Positions 56,894-64,000 of a stretch of DNA of 64,000 nt are shown piece by piece. Source of the stretch: Diphasiastrum complanatum (lineage: Eukaryota > Streptophyta > Lycopodiopsida > Lycopodiales > Lycopodiaceae); the NCBI GenBank assembly GCA_029204225.1, contig CM055096.1, forward strand, positions 35,620,139 to 35,684,138, read 5' to 3'. Each line of letters begins with the position of its first letter. Positions within the stretch are counted from its first letter, which is position 1. The notes below the pieces were generated by a model. That model saw nothing but the letters and a program-made list of their open reading frames with translations. It did no database searches and was not told where the DNA came from. Both the position numbers and the translations under genes were made by a program.

Positions 56894-57760
56894 TAGAAGA
56901 AATCAATGCTGAAAAGGCCAGAGGCAAGAGGAGCAAGCCAAGTTCTCATCTCAGCTCCAGTCTCTACAACAAGTGCAAGACCAGCTCAAGCGTTAGATGG
57001 ATCTCTTAACTCATGAGAATAAGGGACTAATTGATGTGATGACGTTGGTCAAAGCAACCCATACGGCCAAAGGACATTAATTCTAGTCCCTTCAAGTGCT
57101 GCAATAAAAATGGAAAAGCATGTGGCTCTAATAAAGCAGCACGAAGCCCTAAAGAGGAATGTCCAAATCTCCGACGAAGAAAACAATAAAAAGCTTTTAG
57201 CACTCCAAGAAAGCACGAGTAACTTGCAAGAGGAACTCCTCTGATCAAGACAACAACTAGATCTCATTTGGAATACGTCATGTAGACTTGATGCAGGCGT
57301 ATCAGTGCTGAAAGATGATGTTGATCAGGATGGGGCTGGAGCTCCAGAACAAAGCCGATCTATCAACCAACAAGGAGTTGGACTTGGTGTTCCACTACCA
57401 GGATCTACCACCGGCTCTCTCCATAATCCCACTATATGTTGTTCCACTTACACCCAGTTGTCCCACTTACCCTATCTTTTTTCTGAACACTTTTTTTATC
57501 CTACCAACCCTCATTTTTTTCTTCCACTTATTCGACCACCTCCACCTCTAACACCATACCTACCACATCTTCTTTTAAATTTGATGACAAGTTTTTGAAG
57601 CAATTCATTTCACCCACAACCAAATACAACCTCATAACTAACCCACCACCCATCACTCATCAACTAATTTCACCTCCTTTGCCACCTAACTTCAATTTTT
57701 CATATCAAGCCCCACCACTTGACGAAACTGTGCAACTCTCAAAGAATTTTCCAGAGTGAC
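56894..57760 (+). pseudogene. Coiled-coil and Pro-rich remnant, unknown protein
   Basis: Plus strand, in two or three frames: LEEINAEKARG, then KFSSQLQSLQQVQDQLKR with stop, MDLLTHENKGLIDVM, then SAAIKMEKHVALIKQHEA and NVQISDEENNKKLLALQE. The heptad pattern of Leu/Val with Gln/Glu/Lys predicts a coiled coil. Downstream (57430-57760) is Pro/Thr-rich (NPPPITHQLISPPLPPNF, YQAPPLDETVQ). No known domain. It could be the gag or accessory frame of another retroelement. It is not similar by eye to the 48.1 kb protein beyond also being a coiled coil. Confidence 0.4.
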
Positions 57761-57835
57761 ACCTTTGTCCGGACCAAGGCCTGAGGGTTCAAACCTAAAA
57801 GTGTCGGATACCAAGGGTGCCACGGCTCTAGACGA

Positions 57836-58620
57836 TTATTTGGCAACATACATCTTAGCTCCACTATTGCTAATTGTAGTGATTCCTTGAATATCCGAAT
57901 GTATAGCTTGAAAAGTCTTTATAGATCTAGATGTAGATCTAGTATAAGGTAATCTATGTGACTTTGACAAAGCACAAGACTCATAAACATGATTGATACT
58001 TTTCAAGAAACTTGGAAGACCAATCACAACTTGCTCCCTAGCCATTACCTCCAATGACTTGAAGTTGCGGTGTCCCATCCTTTTATGCCAAACCACTCGA
58101 ATAGGTATTTGATCTCTTGAAACACATCCAACTTGGTTAGCAATAACACAAGCATCTAGTTTGAGCAACTTCCCTTGCCTTTTGCCTTTTGCAATCAAGA
58201 TATCCTTCCTTTTGGTCATACAAGCATCTCCATCAAACTCAATTTTAAGGCCTTTACTTAGCACTTTTGAATGGCAAGACTTTGAAAAATGTTAGCATGA
58301 GAATCCAACAATCCATTAAGAATAACTTGAACAAGCTCTCCTTCCTGAATGCTCTCATCAATGCAAGCTAGCTCGTCATTCAATGCTTTCACTATCAAAA
58401 TAAAAGTATTTGGATTTTTTTCACTCTTTTGCAAACAAGAAAATATTTTCCTTCTTAGAGTCAACACTCTAGAAGTATACTTGGATTCATAAAGCTTCTT
58501 TAATGAATCCCAAGCATCCTTTCATGAAGTACTATTACCAACTTCCTTGAGAAGCTCATTGGTAACATTCATCTTTATCATGAAAGAATCCAAATTACTA
58601 GATTCCAGTATGGAGGGGGC
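57836..58620 (-). pseudogene. copia gag fused to integrase N-terminus
   Basis: Minus strand. Gag region: MIKMNVTNELLKEV, WDSLKKLYESKYTSRVLTL, RRKIFSCLQ, FILIVKALNDELACID and LVQVILNGLL. At about 58260 it passes into LSKGLKIEFDGDACM, IAKGKRQGKLLKLD, VVWHKRMGHRNFKSL, SCALSKSHRLPYTR and first Asp in IHSDIQGI. Zinc knuckle and most of the protease, including DSG, are deleted. The integrase stops after the first Asp at 57836. Confidence 0.85.
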
Positions 58621-60480
58621 ACTAAAGCCTCATCGTGTGTACATTCACACACACATCAATGACACGGTGTTAGACACAATACTGTTGACTTGCATCCATA
58701 TCATCCTATCTCCAATCTTGAGATTTGCATTTGCATATCCTCTTGTGCATGGGTCTGAAAATGGGCATTGTCTTAATCTGATGGAATTGGGAGCATTTGC
58801 CATGTAGGTCACAGGTGGGTTTTTGCAGGTATGAAGACACCAAATTGTTCAAAGCTCTGTGGTTAAATCCAATCCGGTTGCAGATGGATTCTAAGGGCTA
58901 AATCGATGGCCTTTGGGTAGGAAGCTGTTGAAGACATCCTACCAACTAACTGTGGTTAGCATCACCTAGCAAGGGTGTTGAGCCCACTAAACTTGATCCA
59001 CCACTAGGAGCTGGTCTGCGAAAGCACAGACTTTGGGTCCGTCGTATGGGGACCATACTACCCAGTGGTAGCCGCCAATGTTAGTCGATATTTCCGCACG
59101 GAAAATCGGGCTACTATTGAAATTTAAGTTTGCAATAATTGAAAAACCCGGCATGTAAAGCTCGGTTATTAGAGAAAAATCGGCACAAATTTGCCTTAGG
59201 TCTGGGTCCCAGCCCGTCCTAAAGTGGCTAGACATAGTTTAAAAGTAAGAAACTAACTTTCGAAAAAACCGTCAAAAATATTTTGTGGTCAAGTTTTGTA
59301 AGACCGAGCCAAGAGTGCCGGTCCATCTAGAATTGGGTCTCAGCCTGCCCTAAATGAGGCTAGAGCAAATTTTGCGGCCTTAGAAATGGCCGGTAAATAT
59401 TTTATGGCTTTTTAAAAAATTGGCCAGTTGTAAAATAATAGCTGGTATGACTGTGCTAAAATCTCACCATGTACTGAGTCCATTTTTACTAATATATGAT
59501 CACTCGGTCTATTTTTTAGGGAAACCGTGTTGTCGTGGGAGCCCTAGTCATGAATGCCGAAAAAGTCAACCACAGAAGAAAAAACCGAGAAAATTTTTTT
59601 TTGGGTAAAAACGAGACCGGAAAATATGGATTCAGTGTCAAGGAGTCAAAGAAATCCTAACGGCAAAGTTTGGGCAATTTACGGACAATTAACGAAATGT
59701 GTGGGCCAAGTGGTCATTAGAGGAGTTCTAAATCCAAAAAAGACCCTTTGTAAAGATTCTTTTTATATTTTTTCTCACACATGGACCAATCAAAACACTC
59801 AAATTTGAAATCTATGTAACGTAACTTTTTGAGTCCACATTTTGATTCCACACTAAAAATGACATAACTTTTTAGTGGTAAATCCAAATTTAGCGAAGTT
59901 TGGTGCATTGGAAAGCGCTTGACAAGGGCTTTCCAATGATATGTTAGATGACATGCTTTTGAGCTACAATTAAAAAGTTATGGCAAGTCAAAAGTTTTAG
60001 TGTTATAATATTTTAATAATATAAACTACATCTTGCACGAATTCTTAAAGGGACTTTTTGAAGCTCAAAACTCCCCTAATGTACCCAATAGGCCAAAAAC
60101 CCAGACAAATGAGCAGTAGGCGCACGACCCTTGAAAAAACGAAGAAAGGCAAAAAATGAAGGTACCCAAAGAAAAAATTATGGCCGCCTACTAAAATTAG
60201 GGGTTGAAAAAGGGCCTCACCCAGAATTTGGATAATAAATGCCAAAATACCTTGGAGGCTATAAAAATTGGGAGGTACACCCACTAGCCATTGACATTTT
60301 GGGCTTCTAGGGTGTACAAAAGGGGAAACTTGAATGGCCTCCCTAGCCTTTGACAAAAATGGCATCTTGGCTAGTTTTGGAAGAGGGCCTTGAATGCACC
60401 ACTCCCCCACTCTCTTATGGAGGCCACTAGGTGTACTATCAAATGGGTTGAGGACAAATGGCAAAGAGGGCTTGAAGGAC
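58621..60480. other. LTR-like noncoding DNA with a diverged duplication
   Basis: No gene recognised. Two related segments, GGTCTGGGTCCCAGCCCGTC..GGCTAGA (about 59198-59232) and TTGGGTCTCAGCCTGCC..GGCTAGA (about 59332-59365), lie some 130 bp apart. The 149-codon minus frame at 60045-60494 has no recognised motif and overlaps LTR-like DNA. Confidence 0.35.
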
Positions 60481-60528
60481 ATAAAGAATGGCAAGATGGC
60501 ATTTTGAAGGGGGACACTTGAGATTTAC

Positions 60529-60537
60529 TATAAAAGG
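60529..60537 (+). promoter_or_regulatory. TATA box of a probable LTR
   Basis: TATAAAAGG is a strong plant-type TATA box. It is preceded by a purine-rich GAAGGGGGA (60506-60514) and followed by about 200 bp rich in GATGATG and GAGTTGG, as in an LTR R/U5 region. No coding region follows. Confidence 0.45.
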
Positions 60538-60540
60538 AGG

Positions 60541-62285
60541 CCACTCTTTGTGTTAAGAATAGTTGGATGATGATGTGATAGTTTGATGTGAGTTGGATAA
60601 TGAGATGATGTTGATATTTGCTAAGTTGAGAGTGAGAAGTCATTTGAGTTGGAAGTCATGTTGATTGAGAGTCTTTTGGAGTGTGAGTTTGTTTGTTTGA
60701 GAGAACTTGTGGTTTAGTTCCATTTTGTGTCTAATGTTGCTCAAGGTTAGTATTACTTTGATGTTAGTTACTTTGTTTGCTTGCATGTTAGATGTGTGGT
60801 GAGTGACTTTGTGGTTGAGCTTCGTAGAATTATATGAGTTAGATGATTGTTGGAGAGTTTATATGCATGCATTACGTTCGAATGATGAGCAAACCACTGG
60901 CCTGACGGAAAGAATGTATCACCAGCAAGGGTAGCATTGCCATAATCAAGGCAAAGCACAAGTGAAACAAGAATGAATGGTTGCAGCCTCTGCCTACGCT
61001 TTTCATGGGTTGTTTTCTGTCACAACTCAGACATGCCAGAGATCTACCAGACCTGCAACGACCTCCAAGCTCCACTTGCAGAAAAAAAAAACAGACATTT
61101 GCGTTGTCTGTGATTAGCCAGCCAGCTGCCACGACCTTTCTCAATGTGTAGCAACATTTCTCAACCTACCTGCGGCCTGCCAAGTGGCCCTATGGCCTGC
61201 ATTTCTACTGGTATCCTTTTTGTGGAGTGTTTCACAGCCCTGCCCACTACCTAGGTGATACATGTCTGCGGCCTACAGGCTGTCTGCGGCCCTACACTAC
61301 CTCCTACCTATGGCTACTTGGGCGTGCCTACTTGCTGCGACCCTGCCAGGCTCAGCCAGCCCTCGCTGGAGCCCTCTCAGGCCTGTTTGCAAGTTGCCTC
61401 TGTTCACTGAGTTGCCGATTCTTCCAACAATCTGAGAAAAAGTTTGGTTGATTACCTGTTCTCTGATCTAATCCGCATGTTGGTTTGAATGGCAAGTTCT
61501 CAAGTAGCTCTTTGAAGGACGAATACAAGGCTACCTCAAACCAAAAGCGGCATTCCTGACTAGTGCCTCTACGATTTCTGGCTTCTCTCTCACACTGAGA
61601 TATGGGTTTACCTCACATCGATTTTTATTCTTGTGTTTACTTGCTTTCAATTGGAATGTGGGTGTTTGACGTCCGTACTTGCTTTCGCTCATTGAATGAA
61701 TGATAGGATACTGAGAATTCATTGTGTAACTGTATGAGGACCTAATTATTTCAATAATTCTACATTTGCAGAACACATCTCTGAAACCGACGCGTTGATC
61801 TGGAAAATAGACAACGCTCAAGAAAGATCTCTGATGTACACTCGATTTTGATAATATAAACAAGTTACACTTTTATGCTCAATGCACAATCTCTAAATGT
61901 TGTGATGCTTGTTAAATCTTGTCAGTAGATATATTTTTGCTGTCACTAGATATTATCTGTTGTTCATAAATTCATTGTCAGATTAGCAGTAGCTATCTGC
62001 TATTTGGAGGATGATTGGTCGTGGCTTGAGGCAATAGCCTTATCCGACAGAGCTTAACCGAATCATCGTTGCAAGAGGGAGACCTCGTCGATATTGTAGG
62101 GTCGAAGTTCTCGTGTCGTAGTAGCCCTCCCGCCTGTCAACAAGGGTTAGAACATTGGATAGGTGCCTAACTATGAATAGATACTCCTTTTAGTTAGTTC
62201 TCTACTTTTTCCCTAACACTAGCACCACTAACACTACCCACCCCTAACTCTGCTCCACTAAACTAGCATTCATATGATTTTTATG
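60541..62285. other. Noncoding; locally GC-rich TGCGGCC repeats
   Basis: No gene recognised. Around 61170-61290 the word CTGCGGCC(T/C) occurs three times in a GC-richer patch. A 110-codon minus frame at 61531-61863 shows no known motif. Confidence 0.4.
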
Positions 62286-62340
62286 AAAGGGGAGAGAGAG
62301 TAGAAATGAGAGAGAGAGAAAGAAAGAAAGAGGGAGGGAG
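62286..62340. repeat. GA-rich microsatellite
   Basis: Purine-only tract with GAGAGA, GAAAGAAAG and GGGAGGGAG runs, broken by TAGAAATGA. Confidence 0.8.
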
Positions 62341-62739
62341 AATTGTGATGGAGGTTAGCTCAAATGCTCAATGATGTCATTGCTTATGGAAAAACTTTAA
62401 CTAGCATAAACAAAAAGCATGGAAAATGGAAATAATAAGCAATCCACAACAATGGCATAAGCAAGAGTGATTAGCAAATGAGGATGCTTGAGCTCCCACA
62501 ATGGTAGAGTCTCCTATTGGCTAATATTCACAATGATCCTACTCATTCATCTTGGACCCAACTTGATCCAAGGGTCCATAACAAGTAAATTAGTATTCAG
62601 AAGATTCATGTGAATCCAAAGTTGGACCCAACTCTAAAAAAATAAACTTCTAAGTTTAAAATGACTTTGGGCCTCAAGTTTTATTTTAATTACAAAGGGC
62701 CCAAGTCCATTATTTCTATTTACATTCGCCTTGCGTGCT

Positions 62740-63450
62740 CCTTGGGTCATGGACTTATATGCGCAGGAAGTGTAGCGCAGGCATCCCAAAGGGAGCTGGG
62801 AACCACGACTTAGCTTCCCAGCCTTCAACTCTTGCCATCCAAATCCACTTGACATACAAGCAGCCAACTCGCCAACAAAGATCAGACTTAACCAACTTGA
62901 AGTTCCAAAATCAACATTGAGATCCAACCTGGCGCCATGCCAGATCGGGGGTCCCGATGTGGGTGACTTCCCTCCGCGCCAGCCGCCCGACATACATCAA
63001 ACTTAACTAACTCAAAGCTTCGTTACAAACGAGTAACAAACATTCTAAGCAAGCGGTCTGACTTACATCAGACTTAACCAACTGAAAGCTTCATCATGAG
63101 CGCTGGAAGCCAACCTGGCCCCACGCCAGACTGGACAGCCATAAACAGGTAACTTCCACCCAAGCAAGCTATCCAACTCAGCCGACAAGTTAGAGCTCGT
63201 TCCCCAAGAGCTTAACCCATTCACGTTCATGCAAGGAACACTCATAACCACAAGTCGCGACAGATATGGAGACAACCAATTTCTGGACCAAATGGTCCCG
63301 ACAGCATACCGCTGGCGCCACGGACCGAATGGTCCCAACGGCATACCGCTGGCGTCCCGGGATACGACCCTCAGCTATGTGCCAAATTAAAAAGTTTGAA
63401 GCGGCCTTACAACTGGCGCTTTTACCGAACACTGAAACCCAGAAGGTAAT
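62740..63450. repeat. Diverged tandem repeats, GC-richer
   Basis: A unit with TCAGACTTAACCAACT, then AAGYTYC, CCAACCTGGC and CGCCAGA, occurs around 62881-62995 and 63060-63185, with a partial unit near 62995-63025. Further on, a 26-bp unit (ATGGTCCC..CGGCATACCGC type) occurs at 63291-63316 and 63329-63354, 38 bp apart. No gene seen. Confidence 0.7.
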
Positions 63451-64000
63451 CAGAGTCAGTTTGAGAAAAATCTCACTTTATTGATAATTCTGAGAATGTT
63501 ACATTTCAAGTGTGTGACCGACCCTAGTCTTCGAGGCGCTGGCATGCCAAGGCGAGTGCCAGGACAACATTCCAGCAAGGGAGGCTGAGACTTGGTTGGA
63601 GCTCGCCCTGAGTCGCAACCCGCACTCCCCTATAGTATTGGTGGGATTCGCCACCTCCCCTCATACCAAGTACTCTATCCAGGCTGGTAAAACACGCTTT
63701 CTCTCTCTAGAAAGTCATTTTCTCTCTCTAGAATTTATTGATCCCAAGGCTTCCTTTAATCATGCCTAGATCGTGTGAGGTGATTGCACATCGATCTGAG
63801 CTCTCTGGACTTCGCTAGAACCGATCAAAGATTTTCAGCCATAGCAACTTGGTGTCGGCTGGATTCTGGTCACAGTGGCACCGGGCGCCGGGAGCAGCAG
63901 GGGTGCTGCTCGCGCCAAGGACAATACTAGCGCCGGTGGCGCCAGAAGTAAGGCTTGTAAAGGTAACTTTACAACAGGAAGCCATGCCCTCGCAACACAT
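63451..64000. other. Noncoding, possible LTR end and leader
   Basis: TTTCTCTCTCTAGAA occurs twice (about 63698-63732). Near 63851 the sequence TGGTGTCGGCTGGATTCTGG resembles a primer site of the TGGTGTCGG type but no LTR end is clear. GC content rises toward the window edge, where a reading frame could begin outside the window. Confidence 0.3.

Noticed and set aside
60045-60494. A 149-codon minus-strand frame with a hydrophobic end
   Set aside because: No recognisable family, overlaps LTR-like DNA upstream of a plus-strand TATA box; probably chance.
61531-61863. A 110-codon minus-strand frame
   Set aside because: No known motif and no homologous second copy in the window; it cannot be supported as a gene.

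Overview
The window looks like nuclear DNA from a land plant with a large, repeat-rich genome. The evidence is many decayed Ty1/copia and Ty3/gypsy LTR retrotransposons with plant-type primer sites (copia TGGTATCAGAGC-like, initiator-Met type; gypsy TTGGTGCCGTTGTCGGGGA), one LINE endonuclease fragment, and a eukaryotic-type tRNA-Thr. I cannot name the species. A seed-free plant or a gymnosperm is a weak guess. No intact host protein gene was found. Almost every long reading frame is a broken piece of a retroelement.

Layout: 1-3 kb is AT-rich DNA without a recognisable gene. 3.0-4.5 kb is a truncated minus-strand copia (LTR, primer site, gag). 5.1-6.1 kb is a gypsy integrase remnant. 6.13-11.66 kb is best read as one copia element whose middle (split 5' LTR, gag, protease, integrase) is inverted relative to its RT/RNase H and 3' LTR. 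11.7-13.4 kb is T-rich DNA with GC-rich hairpins, then AT-rich DNA. 13.4-18.06 kb is a plus-strand copia cut in RT. 18.07-25.09 kb is a head-to-tail minus-strand copia array sharing LTRs. 25.1-28.5 kb is low-complexity intergenic DNA holding the tRNA. 28.5-29.5 kb is a LINE remnant, and 30.35-30.59 kb a perfect-arm foldback element.

30.78-35.87 kb is a copia with both LTRs but no integrase. 35.87-40.4 kb is another minus copia, related to the 14-18 kb one, with an LTR-like insertion. 41.3-47.4 kb holds two minus-strand gypsy pieces separated by an array of TTCnnGAA (heat-shock-element-like) cores. 48.1-50.4 kb holds the most unusual object: one plus-strand reading frame kept over about 2.1 kb apart from stop codons, coding an unrecognised globular/coiled-coil/aromatic-rich protein. 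It is followed by a polypurine tract and an LTR-like segment, so it sits where env-like or additional ORFs lie in gypsy elements. 50.9-51.35 kb is a gypsy integrase piece, and 51.36-55.86 kb a copia of the same family as the 3-4.5 kb fragment in opposite orientation. 55.86-56.89 kb is a second copy of the 43.9-45.6 kb gypsy family. 56.9-57.76 kb is a second coiled-coil/Pro-rich remnant, and 57.8-58.6 kb a gag-integrase copia fragment. 58.6-64 kb is LTR-like and tandem-repeat DNA.

The elements do not form a pathway. They record serial insertion, internal deletion, inversion and point decay. Many of the lesions noticed are G-to-A changes on the coding strand (Trp to stop, Glu to Lys, Gly to Arg). 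Boundaries are given by eye, and those not fixed by an LTR end or primer site may be off by tens of bases.
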